A DNA stretch of 35,886 nucleotides, taken from assembly GCA_904397815.1 (NCBI GenBank), contig CAJFOT010000034.1:1-35886 (forward strand), written 5' to 3'. Positions 26,033 to 34,644 of this stretch are shown in pieces. The notes under the pieces were generated by a model that had not been told where the DNA came from, made no database searches, and saw nothing but the letters and a program-made list of their open reading frames with translations. The stretch comes from Candidatus Paralachnospira sangeri (lineage in GTDB: Bacteria > Bacillota > Clostridia > Lachnospirales > Lachnospiraceae). Made by a program: the position numbers and the translations under genes. The stretch's first letter is position 1. Every line of letters begins with the position of its first letter.

Positions 26033-26062
26033 TTGAGAGGTTCAGGGAAAATCGTGTATAAT
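26033..26062 (+). promoter_or_regulatory. Sigma-A type promoter of the decayed Rpn gene
   Basis: TTGAGA (26033-26038), an 18-base spacer and a perfect TATAAT (26057-26062) lie 23 bases before the ATG of the pseudogene; a strong AGGAGGGG site (26071-26078) follows. The expression signals are intact although the reading frame is broken. Transcription from here would reach the terminator at 26559. Confidence 0.65.
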
Positions 26063-26085
26063 ACAAATATAGGAGGGGAGTGGTA

Positions 26086-26513
26086 ATGAAGCAAATAAAA
26101 TGGGAAGAAATAGGGATCAGCAATGACTTTATGTTCGGCAAAGTTATGAGAGATCCTGAGCTTTGCAGGGAACTGCTGGAGGTTATACTGGAAATTCCGG
26201 TAGACCATGTAGAATACCCGGAGGAATAAAAGACTATCAGTATGGTAGCGGATGCCAGGAGCGTACGGCTGGATGTATATGTAAAAGACGCCCGCGGAAC
26301 TGTTTACGACATTGAGATACAGACAGTGAATACAAGTTTTATTATTTTTATATGTACCTTCGATCTGTTTGGGAAAGGAAGGCATAAATATACTTTTGAA
26401 AATCGCTGTTGTGAGGAAGTGAGGATGGACTTCTTTCGATCCCCGACGCAGCGCGGAAAGCGGGCATGGAAGTATCAGAATTTGAACGGGAATATGAGAA
26501 TTATCATGAATAG
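26086..26513 (+). pseudogene. Decayed Rpn/PD-(D/E)XK nuclease family gene
   Basis: ATG at 26086 has a perfect ribosome binding site and encodes I-S-N-D-F-M-F-G-K-V-M, then L-C-R-E-L-L-E-V-I-L and V-E-Y-P-E-E, the N-terminus of the Rpn/PDDEXK_2 family (recombination-promoting nuclease, often labelled transposase). A TAA at 26227-26229 interrupts it, yet the same frame continues with R-L-D-V-Y-V-K-D and V-Y-D-I-E-I-Q-T, containing nuclease-core acids. It then jumps to F-I-I-F-I-C-T-F-D-L-F-G-K-G-R-H with the intervening residues missing. After F-E-N-R-C the frame shifts, and a family-like C-terminus reads I-P-D-A-A-R-K-A-G-M-E-V-S-E-F-E-R-E-Y before TAG (26511). Full-length members are about 270-330 residues. 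Inactive. Confidence 0.8.
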
Positions 26514-26558
26514 CAATCACAATGATTCTGCTTGCTGTTTGCTGCAGACGGTAATATT

Positions 26559-26607
26559 ACACATATCTCAGACAATGTCCGAAAATGTCTGGGGTATGTG
26601 TTTTTAT
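26559..26607 (+). terminator. Intrinsic terminator
   Basis: ACACATATCTCAGACA (26559-26574) pairs with TGTCTGGGGTATGTGT (26586-26601) over 16 positions, including two G-U pairs. The loop is 11 bases and TTTTTATATTTTAT follows. It separates the GT block and the Rpn remnant from the ABC transporter onward, so 26763 and later genes probably have their own promoter. In 26608-26756 I see no gene; a small hairpin ACGGAA-N6-TTCCGT lies near 26719-26736. Confidence 0.75.
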
Positions 26608-26762
26608 ATTTTATCAGATAGGAGAAGCCTCTGCTTCTGCAGGTTCTGCTGGTCTGCAGGCGGCGGAAATATATATACTTGCATTCCGCTCTGTTTTCTG
26701 CTAGGATTACCTTTATGAACGGAATGTATTTTCCGTATATGTAGAAAGGGACAGATTTGCCT

Positions 26763-28496
26763 ATGGATATTCTGAAAAAGTTGCTGCAGGTGATGGACCG
26801 CCGCCAGAAGGGCCAGATGGTGCTGCTGGGGGTGATGATGATTATCGGCGGCTTTATTGAGACACTGAGTGTTTCCATGCTGATTCCGCTGATTGAAGTC
26901 ATCATGAACCCGGGGGACCTGGCGGAGCATTCGACGATGCAGCAGGTGTTTAACCTTCTTCATCTGCAGAGCATGCGCCAGTTTACGGTTCTGATGATTG
27001 TGGCGATGATTGTGCTGTTTATTGTGAAGAATGTTTATCTGTATTTTCAGAAATCCTACCAGCTGCGGTTTATCTGCGACAACCAGTTCCGCACATCCCG
27101 CAGGCTGATGAAGGTTTATCTGAACCGGCCCTATGAGTATTATCTCCACGCCAACAGCGCGGAGATTATCCGTACTGTGACCACAGATGTGGCCAATACC
27201 TACAGTCTGATGCTGCAGATCCTGACTCTGGCCTCGGACGGCGTAGTATTTCTGGGCCTGGCGGGAATGATCCTGGTGCTGGACCCTGTGATGGCCCTGA
27301 TGGTGGGCGCCAGCATGGGACTGGTGCTGCTGGTGATTAAAAAGGCATTTAAGCCGATTCTGCTGAAGGCGGGAAAGGATCAGCAGTTCCATAACGGACA
27401 GATGATCAAATGGATCAATCAGTCAGTTCTGGGAGTAAAAGAGGTGATCATTTCCCATACAGAGCAGTATTTTGTCGATCAGTATTCAGAGCATGGGCTG
27501 ATTCACGCGGATACCAACCGAAAGCATAACCTGCTGACCGGGGTGCCGGGGATGATTACAGAGTCGGTGATGATGACCGGCATTCTGCTGTACCTTCTTT
27601 ATTTCGTGCTGTCGGGCAGGGATATGACCAATATGCTGCCCCAGCTGGCTGCGTTTGCAGCTGCGGCGATTAAGATTATGCCTTCTGTCAGCCGGATGAG
27701 CGCCAGTATGAACAGCATTACCTATCTGAGACCCTTCTTTATGCGGGTCAGCGATGATCTCCAGGAGCAGCTGAAGATGGGTGAGACCCTGGAGCGGGAT
27801 GACCGGGATGAGTATGTGGAGCCGCTGAAGCTGCGGAAGTCGATTATGCTGGATCATGTCACCTTTGCCTATGATCAGTCAGACCGCTATGTCCTCCGGG
27901 ATGCCTCCATGGTGGTGCCAGTGGGAAAAACAGTTGGCGTGGTAGGCGCCTCAGGCGCGGGGAAAACCACGGCGATTGATATTCTGCTGGGGCTTCTGAA
28001 GCCCAGCGAGGGCCGGGTGCTGGCGGACGGCGTGGATATTTCCGATCACTACAGCGCGTGGCTGAAAAATATCGGCTATATTCCCCAGATGATTTTCATG
28101 CTGGATGATACCATACGGAGAAATGTGGCTTTCGGCGTGGAGGATGTGGATGATGAACGGGTGTGGGCAGTGCTCCGGGAGGCTCAGCTGGAGGATCATG
28201 TGCGCAGCCTGCCGGATGGGCTGGACACGGAGATCGGCGAGCGGGGCATCCGTCTGTCCGGCGGACAGCGGCAGCGTCTGGGCATTGCCAGGGCACTGTA
28301 TCACAATCCGGATCTGCTGATTTTCGACGAGGCGACTTCTGCCCTGGACAATGAGACAGAGGCGGCCATTATGGATTCCATCAACCATCTGCGGGGAAGA
28401 AAGACGATGATTATCATCGCCCACAGACTGAACACCATAGAAAACTGTGATATGATTTACCGGGTGGAGAATGAGACCATTGTCCGGGAGCGGTGA
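26763..28496 (+). CDS. ABC exporter with fused TMD and NBD (PglK/MsbA-like flippase)
   Basis: The protein has 577 residues from ATG at 26763; a TTG at 26757 is better spaced from GAAAGGG and may be the real start. Residues about 1-330 contain six helices (type IV exporter fold). The NBD (about 360-577) has Walker A G-A-S-G-A-G-K-T-T (395-403), Q-loop in Y-I-P-Q, signature L-S-G-G-Q (498-502), Walker B L-L-I-F-D-E (518-523) and H-loop His554. All sites are intact. In a glycan locus next to sugar genes the likely job is flipping a lipid-linked oligosaccharide, as PglK does; drug or peptide export is the alternative. It is a half-transporter acting as a homodimer. Confidence 0.85.
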   Translation: MDILKKLLQVMDRRQKGQMVLLGVMMIIGGFIETLSVSMLIPLIEVIMNPGDLAEHSTMQQVFNLLHLQSMRQFTVLMIVAMIVLFIVKNVYLYFQKSYQLRFICDNQFRTSRRLMKVYLNRPYEYYLHANSAEIIRTVTTDVANTYSLMLQILTLASDGVVFLGLAGMILVLDPVMALMVGASMGLVLLVIKKAFKPILLKAGKDQQFHNGQMIKWINQSVLGVKEVIISHTEQYFVDQYSEHGLIHADTNRKHNLLTGVPGMITESVMMTGILLYLLYFVLSGRDMTNMLPQLAAFAAAAIKIMPSVSRMSASMNSITYLRPFFMRVSDDLQEQLKMGETLERDDRDEYVEPLKLRKSIMLDHVTFAYDQSDRYVLRDASMVVPVGKTVGVVGASGAGKTTAIDILLGLLKPSEGRVLADGVDISDHYSAWLKNIGYIPQMIFMLDDTIRRNVAFGVEDVDDERVWAVLREAQLEDHVRSLPDGLDTEIGERGIRLSGGQRQRLGIARALYHNPDLLIFDEATSALDNETEAAIMDSINHLRGRKTMIIIAHRLNTIENCDMIYRVENETIVRER

Positions 28497-28508
28497 CAGG
28501 AGGAAATG

Positions 28509-29237
28509 ATGAGAGTTTGCGTGATTACAGATAACCGGATGATCCATGAGAATTTCCGGCGGCTGATTGCTCAGCCCCGGTATCAGGATACCGTCTTTGA
28601 TTTTTTCTGTTCGAAAAATTCCCGGTGTGACAATGAAAACCTGCGCCGTCAGGGAGAACTGCCGGAGGCTTCCGTCAGCCTGAAAGAGGCGGGAGAGGAA
28701 TTTTTCGGCCGGTATGACCTGTTTCTTTCCCTGCACTGCAAGCAGATGTTTCCGGCTGAGCTGGTGAACAGCCGGCGGTGCGTCAATATCCATCCGGGCT
28801 ACAACCCCTATAACCGTGGCTGGTATCCCCAGGTATTCAGCATTCTGAACAAGCTGCCGGTGGGCGTGACCATCCATGAGATGGATGAGAAGCTGGACCA
28901 CGGGCCGATTATCGTACGCCGGGAGGTTCCGGTTCATGACTGGGATACCTCCTATGATGTGTATAACCGGATTCAGCAGATGGAGATTCAGCTGCTGGAG
29001 GAATATCTGCCGGTTCTGCTGTCCGGGGATTATCAGACCTTCGTCCCTGACAGTCCCGGGAATATGAATCAGGAAAAGGATTTTCAGGAGCTGTGCTGTC
29101 TGGATCTGGATCAGAAGGTAACCTGGCGGGAGGCCATTGACCTGCTGCGGGCCACGACCTTCAACGGATACCGGAACGCTTATTTTTATGACAGGGATCA
29201 CAATAAGATTTATATAGAAGTACATCTGGAGCACTGA
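28509..29237 (+). CDS. dTDP-4-amino-4,6-dideoxyglucose N-formyltransferase
   Basis: The second of two adjacent ATGs (28509) is chosen because AGGAGG is 5 bases upstream. The 242-residue protein has the formyltransferase triad: N-I-H-P-G-Y-N-P-Y-N-R-G-W-Y (Asn93, His95) and L-D-H-G-P-I-I (Asp130). The block H-P-G-Y-N-P-Y-N-R-G-W-Y-P-Q distinguishes sugar formyltransferases of the VioF/WlaRD/FdtF group from Fmt and ArnA. They use N10-formyl-tetrahydrofolate to convert dTDP-Qui4N to dTDP-Qui4NFo. The C-terminal part (about 190-242) fits the small ankyrin-free tail of this group. The paired aminotransferase follows after 41 bases. Confidence 0.87.
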   Translation: MRVCVITDNRMIHENFRRLIAQPRYQDTVFDFFCSKNSRCDNENLRRQGELPEASVSLKEAGEEFFGRYDLFLSLHCKQMFPAELVNSRRCVNIHPGYNPYNRGWYPQVFSILNKLPVGVTIHEMDEKLDHGPIIVRREVPVHDWDTSYDVYNRIQQMEIQLLEEYLPVLLSGDYQTFVPDSPGNMNQEKDFQELCCLDLDQKVTWREAIDLLRATTFNGYRNAYFYDRDHNKIYIEVHLEH

Positions 29238-29278
29238 TACCATTATCAGGCGCGGATGGGAATCATCGAGGGAACGAT

Positions 29279-30391
29279 ATGAAGAAACCGATTTTGGTAA
29301 CCCGTTCCTCCATGCCGCCGCTGGAGGAATTTATCGAAGAAATCAAACCGATCTGGGAGTCCCACTGGCTGACCAATATGGGCGTCTACCACGAACGGTT
29401 CAAGGAGGAACTGAACCAGTATATGGGGGTGGATCACACAGAGCTGTTTGTCAACGGACATATGGCGCTGGAGATGACCATTCAGGCCATGGGGCTGACA
29501 GGTGAGGTGATTACAACTCCCTTTACCTTTGTCTCCACCACCCATGCCATTGTGCGCAATGGGCTGATGCCGGTGTTCTGCGATATCCGGCCGGAGGATT
29601 TTACCATGGATCCCTCACGGATCGAGGCGCTGATTACAGAGCGGACCTCCGCGATTATACCGGTTCATGTTTACGGGAATATCTGCGACGTGGACGCCAT
29701 CGAGGCCATCGCCAGAAAGCATGGCCTGAAGGTATTTTACGATGCGGCCCATGCCTTTGGGGAACGGTATGACGGGAAGAGTGTGGGCAGCTTCGGCGAC
29801 GCTTCCATGTTCAGCTTTCACGCCACAAAGGTATTCCACAGCATCGAAGGAGGGGCAGTCTGCTATCACGACCCTGCCCTGGGCAAGGAACTGTACAAGC
29901 TGAAAAACTTCGGCATTCTGTCAGAGGAAGTGGTGGACGGCGTAGGGGCCAACGCGAAAATGAATGAGTTCCAGGCTGCGATGGGCCTGTGCAATCTCCG
30001 CCATCTGGAAGAGGAGATCGGGAAGCGGAAAAAGGCTGCCCTCCGGTATCAGGAGCGGCTGTCAGGCATCCCGGGCATCCGCCTTTTAACCCCGTCAGCG
30101 GGGACAGAGTCCAATTATGCTTACATGCCGGCAGTATTTGACGAGGAAGTATTCGGCGCCGGCCGGGATGAGATTTATAACCGGCTGAAAGCCCGCGGCA
30201 TCGGCGCCAGGAAATATTTTTATCCGCTGACCAGCGCCTGCGACTGCTATCGGGGACGGTTCTTCCCGGAAGAGACGCCTGTGGCGCTGAAAGCATCCCA
30301 TCAGGTACTGACCCTGCCGCTGTTCGCCGGCCTGGAGACGGATGATGTGGATATGATCTGTGATATTGTGCTGAACCGGAAAGAGATATAG
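29279..30391 (+). CDS. DegT/DnrJ/EryC1 PLP aminotransferase (VioA-like, dTDP-Qui4N synthesis)
   Basis: The 370-residue fold-type I enzyme has the internal aldimine lysine Lys184 in S-F-H-A-T-K-V-F, D-A-A-H (155-158) for the pyridine ring, and I-T-T-P-F-T-F-V-S-T-T-H in the cofactor pocket. The opening P-I-L-V-T-R-S-S-M-P-P-L-E-E-F and T-N-M-G resemble VioA/WlaRG-type sugar aminotransferases, which aminate dTDP-4-keto-6-deoxyglucose at C4 using glutamate. Placed directly after a Qui4N formyltransferase, it should supply that enzyme's substrate. RmlA and RmlB, needed upstream, are not in the window. GAGGGA lies 6 bases before ATG. A C3 aminotransferase is less likely. Confidence 0.87.
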   Translation: MKKPILVTRSSMPPLEEFIEEIKPIWESHWLTNMGVYHERFKEELNQYMGVDHTELFVNGHMALEMTIQAMGLTGEVITTPFTFVSTTHAIVRNGLMPVFCDIRPEDFTMDPSRIEALITERTSAIIPVHVYGNICDVDAIEAIARKHGLKVFYDAAHAFGERYDGKSVGSFGDASMFSFHATKVFHSIEGGAVCYHDPALGKELYKLKNFGILSEEVVDGVGANAKMNEFQAAMGLCNLRHLEEEIGKRKKAALRYQERLSGIPGIRLLTPSAGTESNYAYMPAVFDEEVFGAGRDEIYNRLKARGIGARKYFYPLTSACDCYRGRFFPEETPVALKASHQVLTLPLFAGLETDDVDMICDIVLNRKEI

Positions 30392-30405
30392 GAGCGTGAA
30401 TCGAT

Positions 30406-31971
30406 TTGAGAAAGGATGGGGCGTCAGCCGGAGCTGAAGCAGGAGGCAGATATAAGGGAAAAAGTCCCGTAAAAGGAATATGGAACCGGAATGGAGCATG
30501 GAGCCGGAAGGACGGCTGGTATCTCCTGGCGCTGGCGGCGGTGACAGTGGCCTGGCTGCTGTTTTTCTTTGAGTCCACCAGCCCGTTGTATCCTTATTAC
30601 CATGGTCTGGATTCATCCTTTTTTATGATGACAGGACGGATGGTGGCAGAGGGGAAGGTGCCTTATCTGGATTTTTTTGATATGAAAGGGCCGATTATTT
30701 TCTTTATCGAGGGACTGGGACAATGGCTGGCAGATGGGAAAATGGGGATTTTTATCATCCAGAACCTGTTCTTCCTGGCGATCAGCGGGCTGTGCTATGC
30801 CATTGCCCGCCGGTTTGTGAAAGAGGGGCCGGCCTTTCTGATCGTCATACTGAATCTGCTGGTGCTGGCGGCGACCACCACCGGCGGAAATTTCACCGAG
30901 GAGTTTTCTCTGCCGGCGGTGCTGTGGTGTGTCTGGCTGGCCGTGGTGTATGTCCAGCGGGGGAAACCGGAGCATCCGCCGCTGTACGCGGGGATTTACG
31001 GCTTTGCCTTCATGTATCTGGCTTTGATCCGGGTGACCAACGCCGCTTTTATCTGCGGCATTGTAGGCAGTGTCCTGGTGGTGCTCATCGGACAGAAGAA
31101 GTGGAAGAATCTGTTTCAGAATATGGGCGCCTTTATCGCGGGAGCGGCGCTGTGTTTTCTGCCGGTGGCGGCTTATTTTCTGTCGAAGGGCGCTTTTGCC
31201 GATATGATTTACGGAACGTTTACCTTTCCGTTCCTTTACTCCAATGACGGCATCGCCAACCGGGCAGCCAGCACCTGGATGTCGATTCTGTACTATATCG
31301 GCCCGGCGCTGATCGGAATGCTGGCCGGGCTGATTTATGCCAGGAAGAAGTCTCCCTATATGGGCTATATGATGGCTTTTTCCAGTTTCCTGCTGATTAT
31401 CTCCCTGAATATGGGACGGACATCAGCCCATTATTTTACGATGGTGACGCCGGCTTATGTGCCAGGCCTGGCCATGATCTGGCAGATGCTGGCGGACAGG
31501 GAGCTGCGTGCCCGCCCCTGGCCTCTGTTTCTGACAGCGGCCCTGGTGATGGTGGCGGGAACCTGTTATCAGAATTACCACAGCAGGATTACCACGAAGA
31601 TTTCTGCCTGCCTGGAATATCCGGAGGATGAATCTCTGCGGGAATGGGAGGAATTCGCCCGTTCCCAGGGGGATATGATCCCGGAATCAGACCGGGATTA
31701 TGTGTGGGGGTACAATATTACCCCTGCCTGGTATTTCGTCAATGACATCCAGCCCTGCAACCGGTATTGCGCCTATCAGTCCACTTTCGTGGAAATGAAC
31801 CCTGAGACGGAGGGGGAAATCTATCAGATGCTGGACACCGTCTTTCCCCAGTGGATCGTGGCGCCGGAGCTGGACAATATTGATCTGGATTATCTGCGGG
31901 CAGTGCTGGAAACCCGGTATGAGCTGGTCAGCGACGGAGATGATATGGATCTGTATCATCTGAAACAGTAG
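30406..31971 (+). CDS. GT-C (GT39/PMT_2-like) membrane glycosyltransferase
   Basis: About 521 residues from TTG at 30406; AGGAG is 11 bases upstream and no in-frame ATG occurs before the first helix, so the start is uncertain. A basic cytosolic N-terminus of about 38 residues precedes roughly 11 helices. The first outer loop has Y-H-G-L-D-S-S (65-71, Asp69), then P-Y-L-D-F-F-D-M-K-G-P (86-96), the acid and F-D-x-K-G-P pattern of PMT_2/GT39-type enzymes that use polyprenyl-phosphate sugars outside the cell. It lacks the discoidin tail of the other three GT-C proteins and ends in a short soluble segment. Confidence 0.8.
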   Translation: MRKDGASAGAEAGGRYKGKSPVKGIWNRNGAWSRKDGWYLLALAAVTVAWLLFFFESTSPLYPYYHGLDSSFFMMTGRMVAEGKVPYLDFFDMKGPIIFFIEGLGQWLADGKMGIFIIQNLFFLAISGLCYAIARRFVKEGPAFLIVILNLLVLAATTTGGNFTEEFSLPAVLWCVWLAVVYVQRGKPEHPPLYAGIYGFAFMYLALIRVTNAAFICGIVGSVLVVLIGQKKWKNLFQNMGAFIAGAALCFLPVAAYFLSKGAFADMIYGTFTFPFLYSNDGIANRAASTWMSILYYIGPALIGMLAGLIYARKKSPYMGYMMAFSSFLLIISLNMGRTSAHYFTMVTPAYVPGLAMIWQMLADRELRARPWPLFLTAALVMVAGTCYQNYHSRITTKISACLEYPEDESLREWEEFARSQGDMIPESDRDYVWGYNITPAWYFVNDIQPCNRYCAYQSTFVEMNPETEGEIYQMLDTVFPQWIVAPELDNIDLDYLRAVLETRYELVSDGDDMDLYHLKQ

Positions 31972-31989
31972 AATGGCAGGAGGAGCTTT

Positions 31990-32976
31990 ATGAAAAAAAT
32001 TGCGCTGGTGATTCCCTATTTCGGGACACTGCCCGGATATTTTCCTTTATGGCTGATGTCCTGCCGGTATAATCCGGAGATGGATTTCCTGATATTTACC
32101 GATGACCGCAGGCCTTTTGACTGGCCGGAGAATGTGAAAACTGTCTATATGACGTGGGAAGAGATGCAGGGACGGATCAGAGGCGCCTTTGATTTTCCCG
32201 CGGCGATTTCCAAACCTTATAAACTGTGCGATTACCGGCCGGCTTACGGCGAGATTTTCGCCGGGGAGCTGGCGGGGTATGATTTCTGGGGCCACTGCGA
32301 CCTGGATGTGATCTGGGGCGCCTTGAGCGATTTTGTGACAGAGGAGCTGCTGGACCGGTATGATAAACTGTTCGGCCGGGGCCATTTCAGCCTGTACCGG
32401 AACTGCCCGCTGATCAACGGCCTGTACCGGACGGAGGTGGATGGAAAGCCTCTGTACCGGGAGATATTTCAGGATGAGAAGAGCCGTCTGTTTGACGAGT
32501 GGACAGGCATAGACCGGATTTTCCAGATCAGGGGCATTCCCATCTACGACAGTCCGGTGGTGGCGGACATTCAGTCGGCCAGCTATCATTTTATGGTGAA
32601 CTCTGACCGGGAGGATCAGGAACGGCCCCAGGTCTTTTTCTGGAGAGAGACGGAGGGCAGGGGACGGATTTTCCGTTATTACCGGGATCATGGCGAGATT
32701 GTCCGCCAGGAGTTCATGTATATCCATTTGCAGAAACGGGATATGACGGCGGCGGATGAGATTGACGGTGATTTTCTTATCGTGCCCAATGAATTTATTT
32801 CCGGGCGGGGACTGGCGCCCTATCTGGATGACCCGGAGACCGAGGACGAGGTGGCGGCGGCCATGATCCGCACCTATTACCGGAGACGGCTGGTCAACTG
32901 GCAGCAGGTCAGAAAAAATATGGCCAGACGGCTGCGCAAAGCGGGCCGGCTGTGGAAAAAGGATGGAAGGAAGTAG
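31990..32976 (+). CDS. DUF6625-type glycosyltransferase
   Basis: The 328-residue protein has I-A-L-V-I-P-Y-F-G (4-12), an I-F-T-D strand (35-38), K-P-Y-K-L-C-D-Y-R-P-A-Y-G (75-87) and W-G-H-C-D-L-D-V-I-W-G (100-110). Its D-L-D (104-106) gives a DxD metal site. This set fits the DUF6625 family found in bacterial polysaccharide loci, GT-A fold enzymes without a defined donor. AGGAGGAG lies 5 bases before the start. The basic C-terminus (W-Q-Q-V-R-K-N-M-A-R-R onward) may bind the membrane. Confidence 0.8.
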   Translation: MKKIALVIPYFGTLPGYFPLWLMSCRYNPEMDFLIFTDDRRPFDWPENVKTVYMTWEEMQGRIRGAFDFPAAISKPYKLCDYRPAYGEIFAGELAGYDFWGHCDLDVIWGALSDFVTEELLDRYDKLFGRGHFSLYRNCPLINGLYRTEVDGKPLYREIFQDEKSRLFDEWTGIDRIFQIRGIPIYDSPVVADIQSASYHFMVNSDREDQERPQVFFWRETEGRGRIFRYYRDHGEIVRQEFMYIHLQKRDMTAADEIDGDFLIVPNEFISGRGLAPYLDDPETEDEVAAAMIRTYYRRRLVNWQQVRKNMARRLRKAGRLWKKDGRK

Positions 32977-32982
32977 GAAGGA

Positions 32983-34584
32983 ATGCTGTTTAATTCTGTA
33001 GAATTCTGGGCCTTTTTTTGCGTGGTATTCTGCCTTTATTATCTGGTTCGGCCCCGGTATCAGTGGGTGGTGCTGCTGGCGGCCAGCTTTGCCTTTTATC
33101 TGTATGGAGGCCCCAGGCTGGCAGTATTTCTCCTGTTCTCCATCCTCCTCACCTGGGCGGCAGCCCGGAAAATGGGAGAAAACAACCGGCGGACAGCGGA
33201 TGTGCTGAAAGCCCGCCGCCAGGAGCTGTCCCGGGAGGAGAGAAAGGCTCTCCAGGAAAAAAACGCCAGAGCCAACCGGAAATGGCTGCTGCTGGCAGCG
33301 GCAGGCAATCTGGGCGTGCTCTGTATCTTAAAATATATCGGTTTTCTGGCAGGCAATCTGAACGGCCTGTTCGCCCTGCTTTCTGTAAATGCAAGGGTGC
33401 CGGTGGTCAGTTTTGCCCTGCCGGTAGGCCTTTCCTTTTATACCTTTCAGTCTCTGGGCTATGTGATCGATGTCAGCCGGGGGCTGTATGAGCCGGAGCG
33501 GAATCTGGCCAGATATGCGCTGTTCGTCAGCTTTTTTCCCCAGATCCTCCAGGGGCCGATCGGCCGGTTCCCTCAGATGAAGGAGGAGCTGTTCCGGGAA
33601 AGGACTTTTGACAGCCATGAGATCGGCGAGGGGATGAAGCTGGTGGTGTGGGGCCTGTTTAAAAAGCTGGTGATCGCTGACCAGATCGGGCGGGCAGTGG
33701 ACGCCTGCTTTGGGGATTACACCTCATATCCGGGCCCGGGAATTTTTTTGGGCGCTGTCTGCTTCACCATTCAGCTGTACACAGATTTTTCAGGCTATAT
33801 GGATATGGCCCAGGGTATCTCCCAGATGCTTCAGATCCGTATTTTCCGGAACTTCCGGAATCCTTTCTTTTCCAGAAGCATACAGGAATTCTGGCAGAGA
33901 TGGCATATCAGCCTGGGTTCCTGGTTTAAAGATTATGTGTTTTACCCTATTTTGAAATCGGGCTTTTTTGTCAGCCTGGGGAAAAAGGCCAGATCTCTGT
34001 GGGGAAAGAAGGCGGGGAAGGATATCACCACCTATGCGGGGATGTTCTGTCTCTGGTTCCTCATCGGCGCCTGGCATGGGGCTGACTGGAAATTTATCGT
34101 CGGCAGCGGTCTGCTGCAGTGGTTTTATATCGTGTCCGGCCGGATACTGGAGCCTGTATTCAGCAGGATCAAGAGAAAGCTGGGCATCCGGAAGGCGGGG
34201 ACGGCGGATGATCCCCGATGGTATCAGCGGTTCCAGATGGTGAGAACCTTTCTGCTGTTTGCCTTCAGCATGATTTTCTTCCGGGCGGCTACGATGGCAG
34301 ACGGGCTGGCTATGGTCCGGCTGCTGTTCTCCGGCGGGAGTCTGATGCCGCTGGCCCGGCTGGTGTATCAGAATTTCGGTTCTCTGTTCTGCGCCGGTGT
34401 GGGCCTGTGCGTCCTGTTTCCGGCGGAGGCGGCTCAGAACAGGGGAATTTCCATCCGGGAGCGGATCAGTAAGATGAACGCCAGGGCAAGATTTGCGCTG
34501 TATGCTGCCGCACTGGCGTCGATTCTGATTTTCGGCACCTATGGGATTACCAATCCCAGTCAGTTTATTTACTTTCAGTTTTAA
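32983..34584 (+). CDS. MBOAT-family O-acyltransferase (AlgI/DltB-like)
   Basis: The 533-residue multi-spanning protein has the MBOAT core: P-V-G-L-S-F-Y-T-F-Q-S-L-G-Y (147-160), F-F-P-Q-I-L-Q-G-P-I (184-193), R-W-H-I-S-L-G-S-W-F-K-D-Y (306-318) and F-L-I-G-A-W-H-G-A-D-W (359-369). It carries both conserved histidines, His308 and the invariant His365. Relatives (AlgI, DltB, PatA) move acyl groups across the membrane onto extracellular polymers together with an SGNH partner, which is the next gene. Residues 62-100 form a charged loop longer than usual. Start by AGGAAGGA. Confidence 0.92.
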   Translation: MLFNSVEFWAFFCVVFCLYYLVRPRYQWVVLLAASFAFYLYGGPRLAVFLLFSILLTWAAARKMGENNRRTADVLKARRQELSREERKALQEKNARANRKWLLLAAAGNLGVLCILKYIGFLAGNLNGLFALLSVNARVPVVSFALPVGLSFYTFQSLGYVIDVSRGLYEPERNLARYALFVSFFPQILQGPIGRFPQMKEELFRERTFDSHEIGEGMKLVVWGLFKKLVIADQIGRAVDACFGDYTSYPGPGIFLGAVCFTIQLYTDFSGYMDMAQGISQMLQIRIFRNFRNPFFSRSIQEFWQRWHISLGSWFKDYVFYPILKSGFFVSLGKKARSLWGKKAGKDITTYAGMFCLWFLIGAWHGADWKFIVGSGLLQWFYIVSGRILEPVFSRIKRKLGIRKAGTADDPRWYQRFQMVRTFLLFAFSMIFFRAATMADGLAMVRLLFSGGSLMPLARLVYQNFGSLFCAGVGLCVLFPAEAAQNRGISIRERISKMNARARFALYAAALASILIFGTYGITNPSQFIYFQF

Positions 34585-34644
34585 ATGCGGGAATGGAGAA
34601 AGAATTTTGAAACCATCCCCGGGGACGGCAGGTGAAAAAATAAA

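Noticed and set aside
26242..26718. 158-codon + strand frame as an independent gene
   Set aside because: It is the in-frame continuation of the broken Rpn gene after its TAA, has no start signal, and its last 70 codons run through the terminator hairpin.
30406..31971. GT-C protein as the Wzy polymerase
   Set aside because: The D-S-S and F-D-x-K-G-P loop pattern fits PMT_2/GT39-type transferases, and no Wzy-like large periplasmic loop is apparent, although Wzy proteins are too divergent for certainty by eye.
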